DNA of 64,000 bases from Streptomyces gobiensis (GCF_021216675.1 NZ_CP086120.1:4028501-4092500); one strand, 5' to 3'. Numbered from the stretch's first letter, positions 34,929 through 43,335 are shown. A program made the numbers and translations. Notes: generated by a model from the letters alone, not told the origin.

Positions 34929-35036
34929 GTCTCACAGCAGATGAGCGGCGTTGCCGACGACCGGCAGCACCCGGCGGGCCAGGTCACCCACCGGCCCGTC
35001 CGCCCGCGCGGTCTGCGGATCCCGGGCGGCGGTGGC
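34929..35036 (-). pseudogene. Truncated inverted copy of the 3' end of the TetR gene at 37782-38495
   Basis: Read on the minus strand, this 108-bp block matches 38361-38498 on the plus strand with one substitution and one 30-bp deletion. The missing segment lies between direct repeats of GCGGGCGG. The frame and TGA are retained (...PVVGNAAHLL, Ser to Gly), but there is no DNA-binding domain or start. It is a relic of an inverted duplication. The next 200 bp up to the tRNA (35037-35247) hold no convincing gene. Confidence 0.85.
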
Positions 35037-35247
35037 GCTCGGCTACGCGAGGTGTCTCGATGGACGGGACAAGATCGCCCCCTTCGGCTTTTCCAGGGCT
35101 GACCTGGGCAGACGTCCTTAAGATCCTGTCCACGAACAGTCCACGTGCCCCGAGATACCACCGCTCCGGGTGGCATACGGCTGCACATACACGAACCGCA
35201 TCCAACGTTTCCGCTGGTCACAGGACGTTTGAGTACTTCACAGTGAG

Positions 35248-35319
35248 TGCCCCCGGCAGGACTCGAACCTGCGCACACGGCTCCGGAGGCCGATGCTCTA
35301 TCCGCTGAGCTACGGGGGC
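35248..35319 (-). tRNA. tRNA-Arg(CCG)
   Basis: 72 nt on the minus strand: acceptor GCCCCCG pairing with CGGGGGC, discriminator A, GCTC/GAGC D-stem, anticodon loop CTCCGGA (anticodon CCG, reads CGG), and T-arm with TTCGAGT. CCA is not encoded. The anticodon stem has U27 opposite U43 where a C-G or U-A pair is expected, an unusual feature. No integrase or att repeat was recognised beside it. Confidence 0.93.
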
Positions 35320-35491
35320 GTTCCGTCGCTCCCGGCGACGACATGAGAAACCTTACCAGCTTCCCGGAGGTGGCCGTGAACAGGGTTTTCTGGTCAGGTG
35401 CGCCCGCCGGGACCGGGGGCTAGCAGGCGGGGTGGGAGGGCTACGTAGGCGGAGATGCCGCTGCCGGTTGAGGAGGGGCCGCCGACGGGCC

Positions 35492-36601
35492 TCAGTCGGC
35501 TGCCGCGCCCTGGGCGATGGCCTCGGCGACCTCCGCTGTGCGTTCTGCTTCTTCCGCCGCGAAGCGCTCCGCGTCGAGCTTCTCGGCGATTTCCTCGTCC
35601 TCGGCCATCAGCAGGTCCAGATTGGCGTCGCCCAGTTCAAAGACGCCCATGTCGACGTAGGCGCGCTGCAGGCGTTCGCCCCAGAGGCCGATGTCCTTTA
35701 CGCAGGGGACGATGCGGCTGAAGAGAAGCTGGCGGAAGAGTTTCAGATACTCTGACTGCTCGCTGAAGGCATCGGCTTCCTTGGCCGATATACCGAAGTG
35801 CTCCAGCACTTCGGTTCCCTTCAGCCGGTCGCGCATCAGATAGCACCCCTCAATGACGAATTCCTCGCGTTCGCGGAGTTCCGCCTCGGACAGCTGCTTG
35901 TAGTAGTCGCGCAGAGCCATGCGGCCGAACGCGACATGGCGTGCCTCGTCCTGCATGACATAGGCGAGGATCTGTTTGGGCAGGGGCTTGTCGGTCGTAT
36001 CGCGGAGCATGCCGAAGGCGGCCAGGGCCAAGCCTTCGATCAGAACCTGCATGCCCAGATACGGCATATCCCAGCGTGAGTCGCGGAGGGTGTCGCCGAG
36101 CAGGGACTGGAGGTTGTCATTGATCGGGTAGACCATCCCGACCTTCTCATGGAGGAAGCGGCTGTAGATCTCCGCGTGCCGGGCCTCGTCCATGGTCTGG
36201 GTCGCGGAGTAGAACTTGGCGTCCAGATCCGGAACTGATTCGACAATACGGGCTGCGCAGACCATCGCCCCCTGCTCGCCGTGGAGGAACTGGCTGAACT
36301 GCCAGGAGGCGTAGTGACGGCGGAGTTCGGACTTGTCCCTTTCGGTGAGTTTGGACCAGTACGGGGTGTCATACAGCACCAGCGCCTCATCCGGGACGCC
36401 CAGTGGGTCGTAAGGGTCGACCTCCAGGTCCCAGTCGATGCGTTTGGTGCCGTCCCACTGCTTGTCCTTGCCCTTCTGGTAGAGGGCGAGCAACCGGTCG
36501 CGGCCATCGTCATATTCCCAGCTGAAGCGGGCCGCACCGGAGGCGGGCACCTGCCACTGGGGGTCTCCCGGGTCTTTCGCGTACAGCTCATGCGTCGGCA
36601 T
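35492..36601 (-). CDS. Ferritin-like diiron oxygenase/reductase
   Basis: 369 aa from ATG 36601 (GGAGG 5 bp upstream). A four-helix diiron core is indicated by GEQGAMVCAARIVES, TMDEARHAEIYSRFLHE, LIEGLALAAFGMLRD and VMQDEARHVAFGRMAL, that is two E...ExxH helix pairs, giving six candidate ligands. The N-terminal block (WDLEVDP...LYDTPYWSKLTERDKSELRRHYASWQ) resembles the equivalent region of the divergent AurF-like protein. The long acidic C-terminus is variable. Substrate unknown; likely an oxygenase or desaturase paired with the divergent gene. Confidence 0.8.
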   Translation of the reverse strand: MPTHELYAKDPGDPQWQVPASGAARFSWEYDDGRDRLLALYQKGKDKQWDGTKRIDWDLEVDPYDPLGVPDEALVLYDTPYWSKLTERDKSELRRHYASWQFSQFLHGEQGAMVCAARIVESVPDLDAKFYSATQTMDEARHAEIYSRFLHEKVGMVYPINDNLQSLLGDTLRDSRWDMPYLGMQVLIEGLALAAFGMLRDTTDKPLPKQILAYVMQDEARHVAFGRMALRDYYKQLSEAELREREEFVIEGCYLMRDRLKGTEVLEHFGISAKEADAFSEQSEYLKLFRQLLFSRIVPCVKDIGLWGERLQRAYVDMGVFELGDANLDLLMAEDEEIAEKLDAERFAAEEAERTAEVAEAIAQGAAAD

Positions 36602-36697
36602 GGGTGCCTCCTGGCGCTGCGGAGTCCCGCACATGGATGGGTAGTTGGCAGGCTCACACGGCTGTTACCGCCTGGTCAACAAGTTGCGCACAGGGGA

Positions 36698-36728
36698 TTG
36701 ACGAGCTTGCTGACACAGAGTCTTATAA
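36698..36728 (+). promoter_or_regulatory. Sigma70-type promoter for the AurF-like gene
   Basis: TTGACG at 36698-36703, then 17 bp, then a TA-rich hexamer around TCTTAT/TTATAA (36721-36728). About 54 bp separate it from the ATG at 36782. The AT-rich -10 stands out against the surrounding high GC. Confidence 0.5.
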
Positions 36729-36781
36729 GGGGCGTGAAGAATGTGACCGCCGGTAACCCCCACCTGTGAGGTGCCTCAGCC

Positions 36782-37723
36782 ATGACGACCGCCCCAGATT
36801 TCGCCGACGAGAAAACCGTGCTGCGGGATGCGCTCGGCCTGCTCAAGGACCGTGAGCAGGTGGCCGAGCGGCTGCTTGACTCCTCCCGGAAGCACTCCTT
36901 CGACCCGGACAAGGAACTGGACTGGGACGCGCCCTTTGAGGAGGGCAAGTGGTTCTGGCCGCCGGAGCTGGTCTCCCTCTACGACACCCCCCTGTGGCAG
37001 CGGATGTCCGAGGAGCAGCGGATGGAGCTGGCCCGCCACGAGGCGGCCTCGCTCGCTTCGCTGGGGATCTGGTTCGAGATCATTCTGATGCAGCTGCTGG
37101 TGCGGCACATCTACGACAAGTCGCTGGTTAGCGCGCATGTGCGGTACGCGCTTACGGAGATCGCCGATGAGTGCCGTCACTCGATGATGTTCGCCCGGCT
37201 CATCACCAAGGGCGGCGCTCCGGCCTACCCGGTCAGCAAGCTCAACCACAACCTTGCCCGGGTGCTCAAGACCGTCTCCACCACTCCCGGCTCCTTCGCC
37301 TGCACGCTGCTCGGCGAGGAGATCCTGGACTGGATGCAGCGACTGACCTTCCCGGACGAGCGGGTCCAGCCGCTGGTGCGCGGTGTCACCCGGATCCATG
37401 TCGTCGAGGAGGCCCGGCATGTGCGGTACGCCCGCGAGGAACTGCGCCGCCAGATGGTGCGGGCCCCGCGCTGGGAGCAGGAGCTGACCCGGATCAGCTC
37501 GGGCGAGGCGGCGCGGGTCTTCTCCATCGCCTTCGTCAACCCGCAGGTGTATACGAATGTGGGGCTGGACAGGCGCGAGGCCGTCGCCCAGGTGCGGGCG
37601 AGCGGTCACCGCCGGGAGGTCATGCAGACCGGCGCGCAGCGGCTCACCGATTTCCTGGACGAGATAGGTGTGCTGCGGGGCATAGGCCGCAAGCTGTGGA
37701 AGAGCTCCGGGCTGCTCGCTTGA
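36782..37723 (+). CDS. AurF-family diiron oxygenase
   Basis: 313 aa from ATG 36782. Diiron ligand helices: LASLGIWFEIILMQLL, TEIADECRHSMMFARLI, LLGEEILDWMQRL and IHVVEEARHVRYAREEL. Known family members oxidise aryl amines (AurF) or other small substrates, but many are uncharacterised and function cannot be fixed here. The start resembles the divergent diiron protein (LDWDAPFEEG...LYDTPLWQRM). Followed by a TetR regulator. Confidence 0.82.
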   Translation: MTTAPDFADEKTVLRDALGLLKDREQVAERLLDSSRKHSFDPDKELDWDAPFEEGKWFWPPELVSLYDTPLWQRMSEEQRMELARHEAASLASLGIWFEIILMQLLVRHIYDKSLVSAHVRYALTEIADECRHSMMFARLITKGGAPAYPVSKLNHNLARVLKTVSTTPGSFACTLLGEEILDWMQRLTFPDERVQPLVRGVTRIHVVEEARHVRYAREELRRQMVRAPRWEQELTRISSGEAARVFSIAFVNPQVYTNVGLDRREAVAQVRASGHRREVMQTGAQRLTDFLDEIGVLRGIGRKLWKSSGLLA

Positions 37724-37781
37724 GGGCCGCGGCCCCCGGGGGGCGCCACCCCGCAGCAGAGCACCGGGTTACGCTCCAGGC

Positions 37782-38495
37782 ATGACCCTCCCCGCGTACC
37801 GACGGCTCAGCGTGGCACAGCGGCGTGGTCAACTGATCACCACCGCACTCGGTCTTTTCGCACACCGCGCGCCCGAGGAGATCTCGCTCGACGATGTCGC
37901 CACAGCGGCCGGGGTCTCCCGGCCGCTGGTTTACCGCTACTTCCCCGGCGGCAAGCAGCAGCTGTACGAGGCGGCGCTGCGCACCGCGGCCGATGAGCTG
38001 GAGCAGTGCTTCGCCGAGCCCCAGTCGGGGCCGCTGACCCGGCGGCTGTCGCGCGCCCTGGACCGCTATCTCGCCTTCGTCGACGAGCATGACGCGGGCT
38101 TCACCGCGCTGCTTCACGGTGGCAGTGTCGTTGAGACATCCCGTACGACGGCGATAGTCGATGAGGTCCGGCGGGCCGCCGCTGAGCAGATTCTCCTCCA
38201 TCTCCAGGTGCCGGAGCCGGGACCGCAGCTGCGGATGATGGTCCGCACCTGGATATCGGCAGTGGAGGCCGCCTCGCTGATCTGGCTGGACGAGGGCAAG
38301 CAGCCACCGCTGGACGAGCTGCGCGACTGGCTCGTCGACCACTTTGTCGCGGTACTGACCGCCACCGCCGCCCGGGATCCGCAGACCGCGCGGGCGGCCG
38401 AGGCCGCGCTCGCCCTGGAGCGGGCGGACGGGCCGGTGGGTGACCTGGCCCGCCGGGTGCTGCCGGTCGTCAGCAACGCCGCTCATCTGCTGTGA
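37782..38495 (+). CDS. TetR-family regulator
   Basis: 237 aa from ATG 37782. HTH of residues about 22-50 (ITTALGLFAHRAPEEISLDDVATAAGVSRPLVYRYFPGGKQQLYEAAL) and a ligand domain ending in LARRVLPVVSNAAHLL. It is downstream of the AurF-like gene and likely controls the diiron pair. Its last 138 bp have an inverted, shortened copy at 34929-35036. Confidence 0.88.
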   Translation: MTLPAYRRLSVAQRRGQLITTALGLFAHRAPEEISLDDVATAAGVSRPLVYRYFPGGKQQLYEAALRTAADELEQCFAEPQSGPLTRRLSRALDRYLAFVDEHDAGFTALLHGGSVVETSRTTAIVDEVRRAAAEQILLHLQVPEPGPQLRMMVRTWISAVEAASLIWLDEGKQPPLDELRDWLVDHFVAVLTATAARDPQTARAAEAALALERADGPVGDLARRVLPVVSNAAHLL

Positions 38496-38498
38496 GAC

Positions 38499-38583
38499 CG
38501 GACCGGCCCACCAGCTGCGCAGGCAGCAAAGAGCCCCGTCATGCGCCACGGGGCGGCGCACGACGGGGGCGGAACGTACCGGC
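38499..38583. other. Spacer with no feature seen
   Basis: A short non-coding stretch between the TetR stop and the convergent zinc-ribbon gene. No hairpin with a clear stem or T-run was found. Confidence 0.3.
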
Positions 38584-38757
38584 TCAGTGTTCCCGTGGCC
38601 GGTACGGCAACTGTGTGGCCTTACCCCGCCACGGCTCCGGCCCCGGACACGGAGGGGGCTTCGGAGGGGCTACCGGTTCGCCACACGGAAGGCAGAAGGC
38701 CCAACCCGTTTCTGGGTCCGCCTCGCACTCAGCGTGGCAGCGCGGGCACTTCTGCAT
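38584..38757 (-). CDS. 57-aa zinc-ribbon-like protein
   Basis: ATG 38757 with GAGAGG six bases upstream, stop at 38584. MQKCPRCHAEC and FCLPCGEP give two CxxC pairs spaced about 15 residues apart, followed by a Pro-rich tail. This is a typical small zinc-ribbon module. It begins 15 bp after the DUF397 gene and is probably co-transcribed with it. Function unknown. Confidence 0.6.
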   Translation of the reverse strand: MQKCPRCHAECEADPETGWAFCLPCGEPVAPPKPPPCPGPEPWRGKATQLPYRPREH

Positions 38758-38772
38758 TGGCGGCCTCTCAAG

Positions 38773-38985
38773 TCATGCCGTGATGTCGTACTCCCCGGCC
38801 TTCACGGCGTCGGCGAAGAGCGCCCACGACTCCGCTGTCATGGTAACGACGGTCTCGGGGGCGCTGGTGTCGCGCAACGCCACTACGCCGGGCACGTTGG
38901 TGGCTACCTCTGGGCAGTTGTTGACCCCGGAGCGGGGGCGGCACGCGGACACACCGACGAACTCAAACGCGGGTCGTTCAGTCAT
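38773..38985 (-). CDS. DUF397 protein
   Basis: 70 aa from ATG 38985 (GGAAGGAAGAG upstream). FEFVGVSACRPRSGVNNCPEVATNVPGVVALRDTSAPE...ESWALFADAVKAG matches DUF397, a small streptomycete family usually paired with XRE regulators. Here an XRE gene lies about 1 kb away on the other strand. The reading frame upstream of this ATG stays open, possibly reflecting read-through from a frameshifted gene (see 39108-39347). Confidence 0.8.
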   Translation of the reverse strand: MTERPAFEFVGVSACRPRSGVNNCPEVATNVPGVVALRDTSAPETVVTMTAESWALFADAVKAGEYDITA

Positions 38986-39107
38986 GTGCTCTTCCTTCCC
39001 TTGTTCTGCGGGGAGTCGGTCCCCGCGCCGTTGTGCGCAACCCGCCCCGATCACTCGGCCTGTCCAGGGCTTTTCGCTGATCGGGGCGGGGGCTTTTGGG
39101 TTATTCC

Positions 39108-39347
39108 TCACGCGCCGGAGGAGTTCGGCAAGTCGATCCGCCGTCTCCGGAGACACACAGCCCAGGTCAATGAGCTCCAGACCGAAGGCATTGAGGTCTG
39201 CGCGCAGGTAGGGGAACTGGTCTTGCACCCGGCTTCGATCAGGACGTCTCGCAGGGATGCGACGGCGTTGCGGGCGGCATACCACTCGTGGCTGTCGACC
39301 GGGGACCAGTTCGTGGCGTCCCGGGTCGGATCGGTGTCACCGGGCAC
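39108..39347 (-). pseudogene. Frameshifted small protein gene
   Basis: GTG 39347 overlaps the primase-like stop by 11 bp. The frame encodes DSHEWYAARNAVASLRDVLIEAG and then collapses into Ser/Thr/Cys-rich noise ending at 39108. In the neighbouring frame a coherent continuation appears at the same place: VQDQFPYLRADLNAFGLELIDLGCVSPETADRLAELLRR. Joining them requires one added base near 39225, next to GGG. This is either a real frameshift mutation, a programmed shift, or a sequencing error. The restored frame runs on without a stop into the DUF397 gene. Confidence 0.6.
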
Positions 39348-39876
39348 GGGTCGCCCCCGGCTCAGGGTGTTCGGGACGGGCGTGCTCCTGGCCGTATCGC
39401 TCCGCACGAGCGACAAGCGAGGACGCGGCGACGAACATGGCTGCCAGAGCGGCGATCCGGGCGGGGTTGGCTTCCGGTCGGCGCATGGGCGCGCAAAGCC
39501 AGGTGTAGCGGTCTCCGCTTAGCGGCATCGGGCCGGGCACGACCACCACCGATCCCGTGGACAGGTACCGGTATTGCGGGGGCTCTTGGGTTTCACACTT
39601 GACCATCCCTCTGAATCGGCCCAGCGAATTGGAGGGCAGGAAGAACCCGACACGTCGCGATCCCCAGTCGACTGAGACCGGGCCGAGTGGCATGCATCGC
39701 CGGTCGATTTGGTCGAAGGTCTCCAGGCCGATGCGCTGTTCCAGTACGACCAAGTCGAACAGTCGGCCAGTAGGCAGGGCGTACGGGCGTCGAGGATCCT
39801 CGGCCCACTGTGCGCGGCAGTCTGCGGGATCGTCGGCAGCTGCGGACAGCCACTGCATGCCGCGTCGGGTCATCAT
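39337..39876 (-). CDS. Bifunctional primase/polymerase N-terminal-like protein
   Basis: 179 aa from ATG 39876 (ATGATG; either may be used). WAEDPRRPYALPTGRLFDLVVL...ETFDQIDRRCMPLGPVSVDWGSRRVGFFLP...VVVPGPMPLSGDRYTWL resembles streptomycete proteins annotated as primase/polymerase N-terminal domains. The acidic metal-binding residues needed for polymerisation are not evident, so catalysis is doubtful. Translationally adjacent to the frameshifted gene. Confidence 0.55.
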   Translation of the reverse strand: MMTRRGMQWLSAAADDPADCRAQWAEDPRRPYALPTGRLFDLVVLEQRIGLETFDQIDRRCMPLGPVSVDWGSRRVGFFLPSNSLGRFRGMVKCETQEPPQYRYLSTGSVVVVPGPMPLSGDRYTWLCAPMRRPEANPARIAALAAMFVAASSLVARAERYGQEHARPEHPEPGATRAR

Positions 39877-40147
39877 CTGCACCAGAGCCCACCTCGTTCG
39901 GTCCACCCAGCGGCCGGGTTGTGCCGCTGTGAATCGAGCATCTGCCGTAGGCCCCTGAGCTGGGCAGATGACGACAGATGACGAGAGGCGACCCCGGCAC
40001 GCTGCATCCGTCACCTCGCGTCACCCCACAACGGGCTGCCGGAATCGTTTGATCGGTTTCCGCGCGAGTTGCCGACTCCGTACAGTCATCAGAGACGGAG
40101 AACCGCCCGATGCCGGGGCAGGGGTGAGGACGACGAAGCCGGTACAG

Positions 40148-41515
40148 ATGAGGGGCTCACAGCTTCGAGATGCCCGCAAGGAACTTGGCTGGGGACAGTT
40201 ACGTCTCGTGAGCGAACTTCGCCGGGTGGCCGTGCAGCGAGGCGAATCGCTGCCAGCCGATGCCAGCGTGAAGCGGCGCATTGCGAGTTGGGAGAACGGG
40301 CACAGCACGCCGGATGAGTTCTATGGCGGTCTGCTCGCCACCGCACTCGGCAGGAGCCCTGCGGAATTGGGCCTTGCGATGGAGAGTGACGGACAACAAC
40401 CACTGTCTCCTGGCTATCCAGCAAGTCCAGAAGCGGCGGTCACCACCGTTGAGCAGTTGTGGCGCGCGGACCTACGTGACTACGAGTCCTTGATGGATTC
40501 GGAACCGTCCGAGCCGGCTTGGGACGAAGCATCGGTTCGATGGCTGGTAGCGCCAGAACCCGCACCCATGCCAAGCCAGGGGGGTGCAGGTCCACGCGTA
40601 GGGCTGGCCGACGTGGCAACCGTCAAGACGACGAGCGACATGTTCGCGCAGCTCGATGACCGGTTCGGTGGTGAGCATGCGCGGCACGCACTCATCCAGT
40701 ACCTGAGCAGGCACGTGGCCACGCTGCTCGCTGGCCAGTACACCGAGTCGGTAGGCAGAGCACTCCTTGCCACGGTTGCCGAGTCGACCTTGCTCGCCGC
40801 ATGGATGTCGTACGACTCCGGGCATCATGGACTGGCCCAGCGGTACTTCATCCAGGCGTTGCGTCTGGCTCAGGACGGCGGGGACCGTCGACTTGCCGGA
40901 AGCATCCTGTCGGCCATGAGCCACCAGGCCACGTTCCTGGGACGCTTCGACCACGCCGCCACGCTGGCCCGAGCTGCCCGAATGGGGATCTCAGGGGTGG
41001 CGACGCCGACCCTCAACGCTCAGTTCCATGCGATGGAGGCCCGCGCGCTGGCCCGCACCGGTGACAACCGGGCGTGCGAGCTGGCGTTGTCGGAAGCTAC
41101 GCGAGCGCTGGATGGTCGCAACAGTGGCGACGAGCCGGAGTGGATCACGTACTTCGATGATGCGGAGTGCGCCGCTGAGGCCGCACACTGCTTCCGGGAC
41201 GTCGATCACGCCCGCCGGGCCGTCGAGCACGCGGAGAACGCCATGAGCGGGACCCACGTCCGCAGCGACTTCTTCGCCACCGTCGTACTCGCTGATGCTC
41301 ACGTCCGAGCTGGTGATCTCGAAGAGGGGTGCCGGGTGGCACTCGATGCTCTTGACCTCGGTGCTCAGCTCAAGTCGGCCCGCTGCGTCAGCTACCTTGC
41401 CGAGTTCCGCCAGCGTCTCGTAGCGGTAGGGCAGTCGTCCGTGCTGGACGACTTCCAAGAGCAGGCGGGGGAGCATCGCATGTGGCTCGCGGCCGAACAT
41501 CGAGCGGAGCGGTAG
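40148..41515 (+). CDS. XRE-family regulator with TPR-like C-terminus; carries a TTA codon
   Basis: 455 aa from ATG 40148 (GTG 40124 is an alternative). An N-terminal helix-turn-helix (LRDARKELGWGQLRLVSELRRVAVQRG...SVKRRIASWENGHSTPDEF) is followed by a long helical-repeat region of TPR type. Codon 18 is TTA (40199-40201), which in Streptomyces depends on the bldA tRNA. The short tandem repeat at about 39964-39982 in the divergent leader could be regulatory. Typical of pleiotropic regulators that act with DUF397-type partners. Confidence 0.85.
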   Translation: MRGSQLRDARKELGWGQLRLVSELRRVAVQRGESLPADASVKRRIASWENGHSTPDEFYGGLLATALGRSPAELGLAMESDGQQPLSPGYPASPEAAVTTVEQLWRADLRDYESLMDSEPSEPAWDEASVRWLVAPEPAPMPSQGGAGPRVGLADVATVKTTSDMFAQLDDRFGGEHARHALIQYLSRHVATLLAGQYTESVGRALLATVAESTLLAAWMSYDSGHHGLAQRYFIQALRLAQDGGDRRLAGSILSAMSHQATFLGRFDHAATLARAARMGISGVATPTLNAQFHAMEARALARTGDNRACELALSEATRALDGRNSGDEPEWITYFDDAECAAEAAHCFRDVDHARRAVEHAENAMSGTHVRSDFFATVVLADAHVRAGDLEEGCRVALDALDLGAQLKSARCVSYLAEFRQRLVAVGQSSVLDDFQEQAGEHRMWLAAEHRAER

Positions 41516-41521
41516 CTGCTC

Positions 41522-42445
41522 TCAGAACGGTTGCCAGTCGCGCCGACTGCCATCTGTCCGCAGCGCGCGAAGGCGGCGGGAGAACTCCTCCGCCGAGCGG
41601 GGATCAGTCGTGACCTTGTGGCCGAGCCAGATGGTCATCATCAGTTCGCGCAGCTCAGCCAAGGCTGGGTATCCGGGCCAGTTCATGAGGTCGAAGCCGT
41701 AGTGGAAGACGAAGGACTCGTACTCCGTTCGGGTGTGCCAGCCGAAGCGGTCGTAGTAGAGCGCGGTCAGCACGAGGTCCCACTCGCGCTGGGCCAGCGC
41801 GAAGCCGTCCAGGTCGATGAGGATGGCTCGGCCGCTGTGGTCCCGGATGGCGTTGCCGACGTTCGCATCACCGTGCGTTATGCCGAACGGTAGGACGAAG
41901 TCGAGCTTGTCGTACGCCTTGAGCAGGTCGGATGCCCGCTGTTCCAGGAACGTGCGATCGTCCGCAGAGACGCCGTCGAGGCCGCGAAGTGACCGCCACG
42001 TCTTGGCGGCGGGGTCGAAGTACGGAAGGCCCAGCGACTCCGGTCCCTCCAGCCAGTGCAAGCGCCGTAGAAGGTCGGCCAGTTCATCAAGGCTGGCGTA
42101 CTCGCCCCGGTCCTGCGCGTTCTCCCAGAAGGTGACGACGCGCCCGCCAACGAGTAGGGGCTGTTTGACGTCCGGCAGGACGCGCATGGCGGGGAAGCTC
42201 TCAGCGGCGAGCCAGCGCGCCACCCGTACGGCACGGTCCATCTGGTCACGTACGGCGGGGTCACGGGCGATGCGCACGACAACGGGGGAGGAGGCGAGCC
42301 GATATACCGCGTTCGATCCGAGCCGCAGCAGTTCGGCGCCGGTAGGGTCGAGGCTGGCTGAGCGACACGCTTCTGTCAGCACCGCTCCTGCGCTCTCAGC
42401 CGTGAACCCTGTTGTGCTGTCACGTTCCTCATCGCTCCGGGCCAT
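41522..42445 (-). CDS. Aminoglycoside phosphotransferase (APH)-family kinase
   Basis: 307 aa from ATG 42445. The APH/choline-kinase fold has the catalytic loop ITHGDANVGN (Brenner motif HGDxxxxN) and the Mg-binding ILIDLDGF. The nucleotide pocket contains VVVRIARDP. The substrate could be an aminoglycoside, a homoserine-type metabolite or a macrolide. No resistance context is visible. Converges on the XRE regulator. Confidence 0.75.
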   Translation of the reverse strand: MARSDEERDSTTGFTAESAGAVLTEACRSASLDPTGAELLRLGSNAVYRLASSPVVVRIARDPAVRDQMDRAVRVARWLAAESFPAMRVLPDVKQPLLVGGRVVTFWENAQDRGEYASLDELADLLRRLHWLEGPESLGLPYFDPAAKTWRSLRGLDGVSADDRTFLEQRASDLLKAYDKLDFVLPFGITHGDANVGNAIRDHSGRAILIDLDGFALAQREWDLVLTALYYDRFGWHTRTEYESFVFHYGFDLMNWPGYPALAELRELMMTIWLGHKVTTDPRSAEEFSRRLRALRTDGSRRDWQPF

Positions 42446-42626
42446 GTCATCGACGCTACCGCCCGGCAGCGGCGCCCCGACGGGCGGTCTACGTGGCGAT
42501 GGCCTGATGATCACGCGCGCCTGGCGTGGCGGCTTAACACCCAGGTCAGCGCACACACGCGCACTGGGCCTCCAGCGGTTGGCGATCTTGTCTCGTTAGC
42601 GGAGTATCAGCGGTAGCATAGACAGC

Positions 42627-42890
42627 ATGAGTGAGCCTACTCAGAAATACTCGATCACCATGCCCCGTGACATCGCGGAAGCCGCTCGCGCCCGTAGCGG
42701 TCCCTCCGGGCTGTCCGCGTACGTCGCTGCGGCCGTCGCCCGGCAGATCGAGCGGGACAATCTCAACGAGCTCATCGCAGTCGCCGAGGCCGAGCATGGA
42801 CCCATCACTGAAGAAGAGATCCAGGCCAGGCGTGAGCAGCTTCAGCGTGCCCGCGAGCAGCAGCGGCCCTCCGGGACGAGCGCCGCGTGA
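42627..42890 (+). CDS. vapB: VapB-type ribbon-helix-helix antitoxin
   Basis: 87 aa from ATG 42627. KYSITMPRDIAEAARARSGPSGLSAYVAAAVARQIE is a RHH-type DNA-binding domain with an acidic/Arg helical tail that should wrap the toxin. Overlaps vapC by GTGA, which is the standard order of VapBC. Confidence 0.82.
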   Translation: MSEPTQKYSITMPRDIAEAARARSGPSGLSAYVAAAVARQIERDNLNELIAVAEAEHGPITEEEIQARREQLQRAREQQRPSGTSAA

Positions 42891-43300
42891 CACGCTCCAC
42901 CGCCGTACCGGGCGGCACGCTGGTCCTCGATAGCGAGGGGCTGGCCAAGGCCGTACTGCGCGACCGTGAGGTCACCGGGTGGCTCGCCCTGGCCCGGGCG
43001 GACGACGCACGCGTTGTCACCAGCGCGGCCACCCTCGTCGAGGTGATCCACCCAAGGATCAAACGCCCGGCTCTCGAATGGACTCTGTCCCGTATTGTCG
43101 TCGAGCCGGTTACGGAGTCCATCGCCCGCCACGCGGCGGCACTCCTCGCCGATGCCGCCCTGCACGGACACAAGTACGCCATTGATGCCATGCTCTGCGC
43201 CACCGCCCTGGCAGCTCCCGGACCCGTTACCGTGCTTACCTCCGATCCCGAGGACCTCACCACCCTCTGCGGGGGGCTTATCACCGTGATCAAGACCTGA
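42887..43300 (+). CDS. vapC: VapC PIN-domain toxin
   Basis: 137 aa from GTG 42887. The four acidic PIN residues are visible: Asp in LVLDSEGL, Glu in TLVEVIHP, Asp in YAIDAML and Asp in LTSDPEDL. It is a predicted Mg-dependent RNase. The pair is intact, unlike the RHH/Doc pair at 6772-7463. Confidence 0.85.
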   Translation: MTRSTAVPGGTLVLDSEGLAKAVLRDREVTGWLALARADDARVVTSAATLVEVIHPRIKRPALEWTLSRIVVEPVTESIARHAAALLADAALHGHKYAIDAMLCATALAAPGPVTVLTSDPEDLTTLCGGLITVIKT

Positions 43301-43335
43301 CGCCCCGTCAGTGAATTCCGCTTCACCCACCGCTG

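Noticed and set aside
35037..35247. Possible gene or att site between the TetR copy and the tRNA
   Set aside because: No integrase, no repeat of the tRNA 3' end in this stretch, and no frame with a convincing start and composition.
34655..35344. Possible 229-aa protein on the minus strand covering the tRNA and the TetR copy
   Set aside because: The upstream part reads through a tRNA gene and a pseudogene. Only the 88-aa segment from GTG 34921 is protein-like.
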